A stretch of 64,000 bases of DNA. Origin: Reticulitermes speratus (taxonomy: Eukaryota > Arthropoda > Insecta > Blattodea > Rhinotermitidae). The position numbers and the translations under genes were made by a program. Within the stretch, counting starts at the first letter, position 1, and each line of letters starts with the position of its first letter. Of this stretch, positions 48,483-61,700 are shown in pieces. Under the pieces are notes generated by a model that had not been told where the DNA came from, made no database searches, and saw nothing but the letters and a program-made list of their open reading frames with translations. The stretch is taken from positions 3,492,558 to 3,556,557 of the forward strand of contig JAJKFL010000237.1 in assembly GCA_021186555.1 (NCBI GenBank), written 5' to 3'.

Positions 48483-51400
48483 CGATCGCCAGAGCATCCA
48501 ACCCATTAAGGTGATAAAAATGTCCTCTTCAAGATGACTACTTAAGGCCAAAAGGTCATGGATGGGGTGTTTTTGTTTACTAACATCATTTAGTGAATAA
48601 AAAGGGGAGTAAAACCTCAACTTAGCCAATGCAGAACTTGAAAATTTGGGTGTTTGCACATTCATTATTCAGCCTCAAGCTAGAATCAAAAGGCTTCCTA
48701 AAGCTGGCAAAAGATATTCTCCATCAATAATAGCATATTGTATGACTAACAGTTCTTTTATACAGGACATATTTTTTATTATGTCCCTGAGCACAGCAGG
48801 TGTCAATAGAAGCATTGCTTACAAAGCCTGCATCTGTCAGGAATTAAAAGAACGAGTCCATTTTTCCCTCCTGTTCAAGTGGCCTTATTTTATAGGACAA
48901 TCTCTAATTGCTTCCCACCTGCTTCTGAGCAGCTCACACTTCTGAAAATTTCAGGCATATGATGGAACATGTTGAAATATCATCAATTTATCTTTTAAAA
49001 CTGCTAGTTCCTGCAAACAAAGTTGAATGTCCTATGTTTTCAGTTCCTCTGTTCTCTCAATAATGGTGTCGGGATTAATTTAATGTGATGTCCAGAATTT
49101 GCTCCTTCAGAAAACATACCACACTTGAATCCCTTATGTAAAGAAACTGTATGGAGGTTTTTGTAACATCATTACCTGCTGGTCCACATACTGACGTTCC
49201 CACTTAATGTAAACAAGCTGTGTACTTAACGTGTCATTCGAAACTTTTCCACTACTACAGGACAATTTTTACAGAACTTTATACAGCATTCTGTCCATGA
49301 CACATGCGCTTTAAAAGTAATGTGAATGAACACTCCTTGTTAAAGAGAGTATGTTTCACAAAGTACTGAGACTACCTGACGTCCATTTGTAGTGAAGACT
49401 AACAAGTGCCTGTTCCAACCACTTGGCGTCACCAGTAACAAGCCTACAAATAGCAAGTTTTTGTTTTTCTACTCACTATACATAATTCATCCAACCTCTC
49501 TGTATCTGAGGTTCAGAGGTCATACACAGTTTACACACCTCTGCACTTTATTTTATTATTTAACTAAATAAGGGAAAAAAGTGAAATCTATTCAAAACCA
49601 GCATTATGTTAATTCAAATTTTATTTCAATTCATGTTTTAAAAGTTAAAAGTTTTTCAAACCAAGACATAATTACAAACCGAAATGTGTTCTAATAGTTG
49701 TCATAATTTCTTCATTTGTTTTTCTTCAATCATGGATGTAGTTATCACAATATTGACAAATTAAAATTCTGGCTTATTAAAACTTTCTAATATTTAAACG
49801 AAATAACTTAAGACAAATTACAATACATCCTTACATGATATATGTTACTGTACCACGAAATTTCCAACTTTTGAAGCATTAATCACTGTCATTTCATAAT
49901 TTTAATCTGAAAATGGTACAATATTATCATTACTACACAAATAACTTCTTGAAAAGTTACTGAATAAGAACTGGAGAACAGATGTGAATCCAGTTATCTT
50001 AAGCCCACAATTTCAAAGGGCATTTTTACTCATGGCAGACAACCAAGATGCCTGTATATATGAAAGTGGAAGATCTGTACAAATTACATACTTAATATCC
50101 AAACATAAAGAGACATACCACAGCAGGAGATAAAATTAGACTACCCTTACAGCAAGAATATTATAATCGAAGTTACATCAAGTGATACTGCAGTTTACAC
50201 TACCAACAGCTATGCAGGTATGTACAACGAAGAAAAATTGCTTAAATCACTACTGGCTGATTATCAACAATATCAGTCCAAATTATGTGGCAGAGAAGGG
50301 GTGAAAAATTTGACATTTTATGTGGCGGAAAGTAGCACCTTGGTTGTTCTTGAGAGTATTTTTTATCTGGGTGCAACAGGTATTTACCTTACCTGAAGAA
50401 TGTCATACCTCTGCACCCTCTTAACTAATCTACTATAAATTGGCCATAGGTGACGACTTCGTACTGAATAGTGACTGATAGTTATAATGTTATCTGCATA
50501 CAAATTATGAAAACATATAATAACCTCTTATTTCATACCTCTCTAGGTAGTATTTTTGTAAGCGACATAATACACCTAGTTATTGCTTCATTTGGTTTTT
50601 AAATCCTAGAAGTTTTAGACCTACAAACAATATATTTTTCAGGCACACATTTTAAAGTATTAGTGAATGAACACAGAACACATCTTTATTTTTCTGTATA
50701 AAAAAGTTTAATTTGATTCAAGTCTTCTGTGACATAATCCTGTTTCAGTTGGTAAATAGTTACCATCGTTTCAGACCAGCAAGCACCTCTGAAACATGTG
50801 TAACAAGTCACCAACTTGCACAGTGTCTAATCTTCTGGGACATGGAACTGTGTCAATTGCGAAATAGTCACTGACATTCCAGAGGAGCCCGCTGCCCTGA
50901 AACCCTGAACTATTTTCCAACTGAAACAATGTCATGTCCCAGACAATTTGAACCTTCAACACCACTAAGAGAACCTTATATATCACAAAATTTCACTTGA
51001 TTCACCAAATGAAGCTGTATCATTTTTCAACTTCATTCACCTGTTTGAATTTGCAAACACTTTACAAAAATCACCACTATAACCCCTAACTAAACATGTT
51101 GATTAACTGAAACAAACAGAAGTATTTATGAAAAATATTTTGAATGAGTTTGGAGTTTAGAATAGAATTAATGTCATCCAATACCAATATTCAAAATATG
51201 CAGCTGTCTCTAAGGGACTTTTAGAATGTAACTTTACAATTCAGACTACTGCCCCCTTCAGTTAATTCTGAAACAGGCAAGCTGAATACGATGCAAATGT
51301 ACAACCTTCAAGCTAATACTTCAAAGAACAGACACCTACTTTACGAGTCAACATAAAAATTATACATTTAGTGTAAAGTATTAGAACATGAGAAATGGGC

Positions 51401-52414
51401 TCCTAATATGATGGGGTTAACATAATATTCACATGCTAATACATGGTGTCTCACTGTTCACATAACACTGAGCACACTGAAAAGTATAATCACGAGGATG
51501 CATGTGGCGAGCATGGTAGATTTGCCATGGCCAGTGGCATTATCAGTTTGTGTTCCCATAAAAGCAAAACTCAATACAGAACTACATGCTCGAATGTTTT
51601 CCTTTAAGTGTCACCGATTTCGATTTTTTGGATTGCTGAAGTGACTTCCTAGGATTGAGGAAATTTTTGCCACCTGTGTTTGCCTCCTATCCCTAGCAGA
51701 ACTCTGCCCTTTTGGCAGTAACACGTACTTGAAGGTATTTTCAGCCAACTTTCCAACTTGAAAACTTTATGAGTGACAACAGTGATACTCAATATTCACT
51801 GGCACACCGCTGTCATGATTGGTAATAAGAACAAGAAGGTGCCATGCTGCCCATGATCATTCACATGCATGAGCTGTCTGCTCTGAGTGGCATGAAAGCG
51901 TTTCATCTGCTCGCTGTGATCTGCACCAGCGTTTCTTTCATTCAGCATTTGGGGCACATCTCAATGAATTTGATTTTGAGACTCACTAAGCTGAACCAGT
52001 GCTGTACTCATCATCACTTCTCCAATGATGTTCACTTTTTGGATTAATTTGATTATTTCAGCTTTTAAATAAAGCTCAATTAGGTATCAGCAATATATAC
52101 TGATGCCTTAAATATAATCATAACAGAACATATTGTTACAACCCAACCCCCTATCCTTAAACACAAGTGTCACCCCACTGACAAACACAATTTTTATAAG
52201 TTTGGATGGAACTACAATTATGAACCTTAACTACTCCATGCTGTGATTCTCTGTTACCTGAAAACTGGTGCCAAAAGAGTCAAATTTGTCACCCCCCCCA
52301 ATAAAAAGCCATGTCCAATGACAATTCACCTCACTTCCTTACGCTTACTGCAATTATGTTAGATGGTTAAGTAGTTCCATAATTTTATCAATAATAGCTC
52401 AATTGTTGGGATAC
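48483..52414. other. Intergenic or distal 3' UTR of the CCCH gene, mostly unrecognised
   Basis: Apart from the inverted repeat at 50736-50970, I see no supported feature. AT-rich blocks with TTTATT near 49548 could hold a polyadenylation signal for the minus-strand gene. Confidence 0.4.
50736..50970. repeat. Inverted repeat, probable relative of the TCTGGGATGTGA family
   Basis: CAAGTCTTCTGTGACATAAT with CCTGTTTCAGTTGGTAAATAG at left faces ACTATTTTCCAACTGAAAC and ATGTCATGTCCCAGACAATT at right. Confidence 0.6.
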
Positions 52415-52645
52415 AGACCATCAACCACAACTATGATTTAAGGTGTATTATTGTACAGCTTTACTGAGATGTGTTTCGGCCTACATTTAAAAAAGCCATC
52501 ATCAGGCAAATTAAAGACACCAAAGAAACATTTTAATGTGGTGTCTTTAATTTGCCTGATCATGGCTTTTTTTAATGTAGGCCGAAACACGTGGCAATAA
52601 AGCTATACAATAGTACACCTTACAACACATCTGTGGTTGATGATC
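52415..52645. mobile_element. Fold-back element with hammerhead-like motif in each arm
   Basis: The arms of about 110 bp are inverted: ATCAACCACA...AAGGTGTATTATTGTA at left and its complement at right. The left arm (minus strand) has CTGATGA-TGGCTTTTTTAAATGTAGGCC-GAAA-CACATC; the right arm has CTGATCA with the same layout and GAAACACGTG, then AATAAAG. Confidence 0.8.
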
Positions 52646-53888
52646 TCTATAATTACGTTTCACATATCTGTGTCACAACGGGATGTCCCACTTAAATATA
52701 GTAGCTCAATTACCAACAAGTACACACGTTGTAAATTAAGCACAGAAAACTAACACAAGTACAATTTGTAAACAGAATATAAACAATAACATTAAGTTAC
52801 AGTCCAGCCCAAAAGATTACTCAGTCTACCTGTCTCTACCTACAATCAGTCTGTAACATCTTAAATCTCCCAATTCCTTAAGTAATAATGTCACCAAATT
52901 CAACTCATGAATCTAATAAAAAGACTGATGTTAGCCCAAAAATTGATATGCCTGATTCAAAACAACTTCAAGGGGGCCAGCTCTAAGCCCAACTCACCAA
53001 AATAAAAATAACCACTGAGAAAATTCCATTTCATCATCAGGAAGATAACAAAAAACTTAATGCAGACAGATGGAAAATGAAGTTCATTATTAAAGTTATA
53101 ACAACCACACGAAGTCGACACTTACGAATGACACGCACACACATTTACAACGTACTTACTGACTCACTCAAGTGCAGTACCTTTGAAGAAAAAAGGACAG
53201 GAAATAAAACACAACATTGCTACATGTTCAAACTGAATGATTAACACACAAGATGTGAAGAAACTGGTTTTCATAAGACTTGTGTAAAAGTTTTGTAATA
53301 AACCTCTTTTACAAAAGAAAAATTCTATGGAGAAAAGACTAATATTAGGGAAAGCCACTGCAATCATGCAACTCATTTAAATGAACACTTCCAAAATATG
53401 GTTATATCCCACATCAATGATACATTTTAAGAAATATTAATGGGTGAAAATAACAATCATACTTTGTAAATTTGTGTAAGGTCACACTTTGGATTTCAGA
53501 TAAAAGGGTCCTGAAAAGGTACATAAGAAAGTTCAAGTCTGAACACAGATAAGGTGCCCCATTTATGCAGGTATTTTTATAACGACAGAAAAAAAAATAA
53601 TTTTGTTATATACTGACCAAATAAAATATCTAAATCTCACTGATTACTAATATTTTTACACTCACATTAGTCATACTGACAGGCAGCCAAGAGATCATAG
53701 TACAAGGTTCAGTCACAAGCCATTGACAGTAAAATGCCATCAATCACACCAAAACCAGTGCACTACTGAAAAGCTTTGCACTGATTTATTCTGGGTGGCT
53801 AGGAGTGGTTTAGGCAACTCCTACAGTCACAGAACTGATGCACTGTGTATGCAGGACAGAGTCCTCCTTCTCTTCGTAAGCACTGCAG

Positions 53889-53906
53889 ACACACACACAC
53901 ACACTC
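53889..53906. repeat. CA microsatellite
   Basis: A short run of ACAC repeats. Confidence 0.85.
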
Positions 53907-54189
53907 ATGACAAGTGCTTGGGGACACAAACTGTGCAGTGTGATAAGCACCGACATGGTTCCTCCCCTTTCCTTACACACTCGAACAGTACAAAACAAAA
54001 CATCACTTATTTATGTGGATATTTTAACCAGTTCACTGTAACTTTCTATGCAATTTATAAATAACTGCATTCCACAAATAAACATGCTGCAAAATACTAT
54101 TATGAATGTTTCCAAAAAGTTTGAAAATTTTCATGGCAATGCTTTTTGAGTACAAAGCATGATTTTAAGGCTTCCACCAAGGTGTAAAT

Positions 54190-54336
54190 GAGATCTGCAC
54201 TTTTTTGGGGGGATTTTATGCAGTGTAGAATGGTAGTTTCTTACTGACGTTTTGGGGCCGCTACGTTGTCGCAAAATGTCAGTAAGAAACTATCATTCTG
54301 GGCTGCGTAAATTCCCAAAAGAGCACAGATCTCTTC
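54190..54336. mobile_element. Short hairpin MITE-like element, arms about 65 bp
   Basis: GAGATCTGCACTTTTTTGGG at left and its near complement at right, with AATGGTAGTTTCTTACTGAC facing GTCAGTAAGAAACTATCATT. The loop is only about 25 bases (GGGGCCGCTACGTTGTC). Confidence 0.8.
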
Positions 54337-55697
54337 GAGAACAATTTTATATTTATATACAAACATTCTTTCAAATTAAATAATTCCTATCTACAGAACT
54401 GGTTTAAAATGAATTCCTAATGTTTTTAGTAATAATAAGCATCATGAAAAATTGTTCCATGAGAGGATTTCCAGGATGTCACCAAATATAAGTTTGTGCT
54501 ACACTCAGGATGACCATACACATGTGGTACCATGACAGTAAACGGTTCCTTAACACGTACATTATGACAGTTTCAATCCAAGTATCCTTCCTGGCACAGT
54601 TATAATATAGGGAAACCACACCTGTACTATCTAAATCATATGGCCACCCTGAGCAGTTTTCAGATATCTGAATTACTGACACACAAACTCTCTCTTCTAC
54701 CCTTAATTTTTTTTTTGTTTGCTGTTAGTACACACAGCTTTCATACCACTTAATGATCAAGAATATATCCATAACATCACAAAACAGAGGCATCAAAAGA
54801 TTTGTGGTGATGGAAATACATTAAATGGTAATATCATATGCAAAGTTTTTAGCATTTTTTTTATGTCCAAAGTGAAACTCTGTAGTTTCAACACAGAAAA
54901 TACATTACTTTAAAGCAGCACCATATTAAATGGATTCTACCGAAATGTGTTACCACACGGCTCGAATGATATTCACATCAACAGAACTAAGGCTACTAGA
55001 ACTATGCAATGTTACTACCTCTTTGTAGCGTGCAGTCTGCATTCACTACACAAACATGGCCTGTTCAATGTTCAAAATGTAGCACCCTAATAAAAGTAAT
55101 AATGTATGCTGTATGACATGTTCAATATTACAGCAATACTAGGATAGAACAAACCATCATAAGTATAATGCTTTCAGTTACTTTAAAATGTCGCGGTCTT
55201 ACAAAACATACAGTGTGCTCTACTTTGGCTTTAGACAGAAATGGCGAACACAGCAACAAATATTTTGTGGCAAGTAAAAAATATTGCTGGGGAACTGAAT
55301 CGTTCCCTTCCAATCTCGAAAACAGCCGTATTTAACAAAATTTAGGTTATACATACATGCACAGTTCTAGTACATACCACAAGCTTTAAATAGTGCCAGG
55401 AAGGTTATAAGTATTATGTATGAGGAAAGCTCACCTCTTAACAATACATGCAATATAAGGTTCCATACATTATTGTATTCATCAATTAAATAATGATTAA
55501 AAACACAACATAACTACCATATGGTTCCTCTGTAACAAATCTTACACGCACCATAAAGAAGTGCTGCACCTACATAAAAAATCTATGCTTTCATGTGAAT
55601 GCCAATACTAAACATTCAAGCATACTACAAAATTAAATTAAGTTTTACATTTTCGATTTACCCATCATAACACAACAGTTCCAAAACAAAATACTCA
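54337..55697. other. Likely 3' UTR side of the CCCH gene
   Basis: AT-rich sequence after the minus-strand stop at 55698. There is no further coding exon. No AATAAA close to the stop could be assigned. Confidence 0.4.
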
Positions 55698-55797
55698 TTA
55701 TACTTTTAATTCTCCCGGGAAGAAGTCAGCAAGACTAGAAAAGCGTTCAAATGACATGGGAGATATCATGCCTGGAGACCGAACAGGTCCAGCAGAA
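55698..55797 (-). CDS. CCCH gene, last coding exon with stop
   Basis: The acceptor is GATACTAG|T with a weak pyrimidine tract; phase 2 joins exactly to the previous donor. It encodes [20 protein letters not shown] and [13 protein letters not shown], then TAA at 55700-55698. The frame also runs open upstream through a 48-bp tandem duplication, so an alternative acceptor is possible. The 3' UTR lies at lower coordinates; I could not fix its end. Confidence 0.62.
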
Positions 55798-58700
55798 CTA
55801 GTATCAAATGCATTACAATGGTTACTAAAGGTGTATTTATGATCAACATGACAAAATGCATTATAATGATTACTAGAGGTGCACTTTAGATCAACATAAC
55901 TTTACATATACAACAATGATACAAAAGGCCTCTCCTCTATCTTCAGTCCCCTTGATGCTTGCACTGCTTTTACATACAGATATAGGATCTTTTACCCGAC
56001 GTCCCAGTATCTGAAGCACTCCAAAACCGGCTCTGTACCAGAAGAAATAAATTTAAAATTAGCTCCATTTAATTCCAGGGCCAATGCTTCGTTTTCATGT
56101 TGTTCTGTTATCGCCTCAGATGGTGACTTGTAATTCATGCTAACTAACCTAACACACCCTTGCATTTAACGCAAAAGACACACACACACATCCGTACATA
56201 TGAATGTATATATGTATGTATGTATGATGTATGTATGAAGGTAGGTAAATACACTTATTTATTTATTTTTAAATGTTTTAGTATATTTCAGGCATGCTGC
56301 TCAAAATTATTGAAAAATTCCTTATCTAGAAACCCCAGAGTCCCAAACATTCAGGATAAAAGATCCCATATCTCTACCAACATTCCAAATACAATTATTC
56401 TGACATATTTTCTCATTCATATATGTATGTACACTCCATTATAACAATGTATCTTTCTTAATATGATAAAGGGGCTAGATATGGATACTGGCCAAACTCC
56501 TCTCATGATTCCAACATGCAAGGATAATTGTTTGAATGAAAAAACTCCTCTCAATGCAAGTGATTTTTCTTTTGCACATAGTGCTCAAAAATGTGGATGA
56601 TTTACTCAAGTCCTAATGTCCTGTGATTAGTACAATATTGCTTAAAGCTTCCCAAATAATCCCTCCCCAAACGGGAAACTATCCAAATTTCATGTAATAA
56701 CCAAAACAATATCATTTTATTACACAAAATAGATATACAGATGCAATTCCTACTTCTACTGCAACAACAAAGTAAAATTCCCAAATTTCACTTCGCACAC
56801 AGCGCTCGACAATGATACCATTACAACAACCTGATGTCTCCATTAATCATGAGTTATCATGTGTTGGTAATTATGCCTTGGAAACACTGTAATGGATCTC
56901 TCACATGTGGGGGAACAAGGGTCAGTTGATAAATATGTAGGCATTTCCTGTGACGCTTTAAAAAAGATACTATGACATGATTATGTAATAGCTAATTAAC
57001 TATTAATAATTTCAAATGTGGATTTTAACCATTACATTGATTTCATGTTGTTTTCATGTTACTAAGATTTAAAATTCTAAATTAATAACAGTATCTAATG
57101 AACTGTAAAAAGACATAAATGGAAAAACAAGAACCATTCCAATGTAACAGGATCTAGTTTCAACACAAGTACCAGCCAAACTTCTTCAAAAAAAACTAAC
57201 ATCAAAATGTTGTACTCTGATCCAGTAGTTACGTGGTGTTCTACCACATACAGGGTTATTTAACCCTGATGCACGCACACCATTCAGGAAGTTGTGATAT
57301 GGCGAACCAAGTTCATACCAGGCATGGCTGATGAGACGTTATATAAATGATGCCAAATCCTCTTGCTCACATTAAAATATTGAATACTACACTCACTTGG
57401 AGTACTACTACTCTTGCGAGAGTAAGTCATGACTACAAATATTCTCCTGCATCACAGTCCTGTGTCTAGAACAGTTTCATTTTAACACAGAATGTGACCG
57501 TAGGCAAAATTTTTAAAACAATGTATATGAATATTTTATAGCATAACACTGCATGATTCTATCCATCTTGTGTTGCCAGCACATTTTCTGACTTTCATTA
57601 ACATATATAAACTTATTCTATATCAACTGTGCATATGGCAACACCACACCAATTACATCTAAATTACTACACACAGTCCTTTCACGCTAGCAGAATAAAC
57701 ACATCAAATGAGGAAATTACACTACAGAATGTAATTGGATGTCAAATTAAGGTTCTAAGGTACACTGGAGGTACTCTTTCATGATTGTTAAATAAAATTA
57801 AATGCAGTCACTAATAACAAAAGCTAAAAAAAAAAGTAAAAACAAGAAACTTTCAAACAATGGATAAAATAATTAGTTCTGTGACTGAAAAATCAAAGAG
57901 TGAGACAGGAAACAGGTCATTATTTTTGAAAAAGTTAATATCCCACCTGGGGTCATTGATCACAATTCTTTCAAGTCTAACATTTTTATAAATATTTTAT
58001 AAATATTCTGATCTGTGTAGTACAAAATCACACAATTTGCCAGCACAAGTTTAAACTCTACATAAAGCCCAATGTCTGGCTATTTTATACGCACACACAC
58101 TGAACACAGCACTTAAAAGGAATTAAGCATGAACACACAAACTGTAACAACTCCAGTTTCCTTTGTAATACATATTTACACATCACACACATTCATACCT
58201 GCACATCACACACATTCAAAATTATACATATCAAAATCAGTTGTAACCATTCATATGTGAAGTTGCCCCATAATGCAGAACAAGAAACAAAGCACAGGGA
58301 CACTAATAAAGTAGGATTCAGCATCATTTATAAACAGACTGAAAATCCATAATCAAAGAGAGGGCATTAAATCTATCATGCAAGAATACTTCCCTACATG
58401 ACTTTTCTTGCGTGCATCCATTCAAACTAGACAGTTAGCTGAAAGTAGACATTTATAAACTCGTTTTCTTTAGAACAGCTTAATTCCTCTGTGAAAATAT
58501 GCTGCCAGCTGACTTTCACCAATGCTAACCTTGACATAGCAGTAACATTTCGCATATCTCAATACAGCTGACATACATCATGTAATCCCCAATGAAACTA
58601 CCATACCTGGACTGACAATGTCCTGCTTCACTTATTATTCGATTATATTCCATGGGGTACATGGACAAGTTATTTACCTAATTATGAACTAATTTTAGTT

Positions 58701-61700
58701 TAAAATTACTAGTGTTAATGCCTAAGGAGACATTACCTTTACAAAGTGACAGGTCGCAGAGCCTGAGCGTTGCCATGAAGGAACGGACAGGCAATTCCCT
58801 TCAAGCAAGACGAGTCTGCCCAGAACCTGCATGGGACAGTGGCCAAGTCATGAGAGAAACGGCAGTGTGGGCGCCTACAACTGCCCTCAAGATAGTAGCT
58901 GCACGCTCGCTGACTTGCCGAATGCCTCCTTCAGTGTCAAACAAGAATATGATATTCATAAATTCCACATGCCTCATAACTATCAGATACAGGCAGGCAG
59001 ACACTGGTGTTACAGTCCCATGTGCCTCATAACTATCAGATACAGGCAGTGGGACATTGGTGTTACAGTTCTACGTACATCAAAGCTATGAGATACCGGC
59101 AGTGGGGCATTAGTGTTAACAGTTCTATATGCCTCATAACTATCACATACAAATTTAAATACCACTAATGCATGCAAGAGGCAGCTATACAAGGCACCAT
59201 GGCACAGCCACACCACTGTACATATACAACTCATTTTAATGCAGTCTTCCTGTACGATTACAGATCAAATAAAAAGTGGTGCCACATACTGCCAAGCTTC
59301 GTACTCCGATGAGCAATTCTCTTTGCTGCCATGCCCATTCACATAAGTCACATGTAAGACCAATGTGCTGAGCAGATATGTATATTTAAGATGAGAGGAA
59401 TAAACTGGGTAATGGAGAAGGTTAAATAACGAAAGCTTCACAACTCAGTCCCCTCATCTAATAAGGCTATGATGCTTAAATCAAATAGAATGAGGGGAAA
59501 GATGTATACAAACAAGATGAAGAAATGTGTACAAAACTTGGTTTAAATCTTCAATAGACAAAATTTTCTGGAAGTGAGAGACAGACAAGAGATGGCAAAA
59601 TAATAGTTAGCTGGAGCTTATCACACCATCAAGAATGAACTACAATGCCATAGGTTAAGGGTACAATTCACTAGCAAGTTCCTCTTCACACCCTAACATG
59701 CCATGAAAGCACTGAGGGGGGAAGAAGTATAGGGCTACCATTTCTTTAACCTCAGCACTAGATGGGGGTGGGTGGTCCATGCCACGCCCTGGCAACTTTA
59801 CCCCCGGGAAACAGACCCGGTACCCATTGTACAGGAGGCTGGGTGGGCCTGAGGGCCGGTCTCAATGGGTGTGGAAAATCTCACCTCCACTGGGGCTTGA
59901 ACCCCGAACTGTCCAGCCTGTAGCAAGTCGCTATACCAACTAAATTATGCTGGCCGCCATATATATATATATATGAAACAAAATGTTAAACAATGTTGGC
60001 CAAAACAGAACATTACCATACAGTAAATTTACAAGCTCACATAACTTGTTACACAACCCATATAAAAATACATAAAATCTCCCAAGTAGATGTGTTGGCA
60101 ATGAAGTAACGAGTTTACAGTCCACAGTGCACATGGAATGACCCAAAGCACATGCTGGCAATTTCATTCCTGTGTTGTAACTGCACTGGACCGTCCTAAC
60201 CGAATAAAAGGGTAACAGGGAGAAAACGATCCTTTATATTGACACACAATGGAAATATAAAATGCTTTGACAAAATTATTTTATTTCCTTTGGATATGTT
60301 AACCAACCAGTCCTCTAAAAGGATGAAATATTAAAAACTCAAACACTTCCTCAGGAGTAAATCAGTGTTTTTTTATTGTCAATCCCATGAAGCTGAAATT
60401 AAGTGCCCGGTGTGCTCGGTAAAAAACTGAGAACTTAAATGGCCACCCATCACTTCGCATGTTCTTGGCCAATGACCTTAGTGGACATTCAGTTTTCTCA
60501 GCATCACACTGCCAAAGGGTTAACGTACCTTCCCAGTACAATCTTTTACCTCTAATGTCTACCAAATGAAACAGCCAAGTCCACTTCCCCTAATGAAGAC
60601 AGACATGGTCACATTTGCAGCAGATATGGGAGTTACTCCCTCAGGTCATAAAAACAAGTACAAACAAAAAAAAAAATTTTTTTTAAACCAGATCATACCG
60701 TTTGCGGTCCTTTTGAATTGCCATTGCATTGAGGGGTCGTTCGTTATGCTTCCCTTCTTCTTCCAAGTCCGTAGACAGAAGGGCCGTTCTTGGGGAAGTG
60801 ATGGCTGAATATGAAGGGCCCAAATCATCCACAGACTGAAATAGTATTAGTCTCTAAATAACTCCCCAGTATCTGATTAGCACACAAGAGGATAACACTG
60901 ACAAAATTCAAAACTTTCAACACTTAAGTGTTAACTTTAATCTGAATATATGAATCTTTTGTGTCCAAACGAATGGCCTGGAAGGATGGAAGCATGCACG
61001 GAAGTCATGGAAAGCAATTATGTTGACTGGAATGAAGTGGCTGGAACTAACGTGAGGTGTGGAGCTTCTGGAAATTCTTTTTGGATGCCGAAAGATCATA
61101 TCACAGCTACTTATACCATCCACTGTACTACACAACATTAAGGTAGAACTGTTCCTGTGCTTCAACAAGCACCACAAAATGAAGACAAATGGAGAAGTTG
61201 TGGCACAGCCCCACACATTATGCTCAATAGTAGGTCATCAGTTTTGTGCTCCATCAGATTTATATCCAGCACCCACTGGAGAGGTGGTTCGGTGGACACC
61301 TTAGCCAGACTGGAAGTACCGGCAAAGAGGAAAATCACTACTCCTACCAGGAGTCAATCCGGTCATCCAGACCATGTCAATACAAAAATGTTTTAAGCTG
61401 CTTCTGGAGATAAAGATATTATCACATGCTGGCAAACTGAGTGCCAGCCTGGGCAAACCAATATCAAAGCATCATCCCACTTGTTGCGAGCCAGCGAACT
61501 CCAGCACACTGCAATGCTGTGCAGTGCATTGTGCACAAACCTTTTACGCTCTGAAGCAGTGTCAAGAGTCAAAAAAAGTACAAAATGTTTGCAGGCATGT
61601 GGATGGGCGGTGTGGACCATCCTCCGAAGTTCTCTTAAGGCGATTCATCCCTGCTGTGTTTATGAAATCAAAAAGAATAATATAATTATGTTCTGCCCAA

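Noticed and set aside
58712-59032. Plus-strand frame of 106 codons
   Set aside because: It is antisense to the CCCH zinc-finger exon and to a tandem repeat; the minus strand carries the recognisable fingers.
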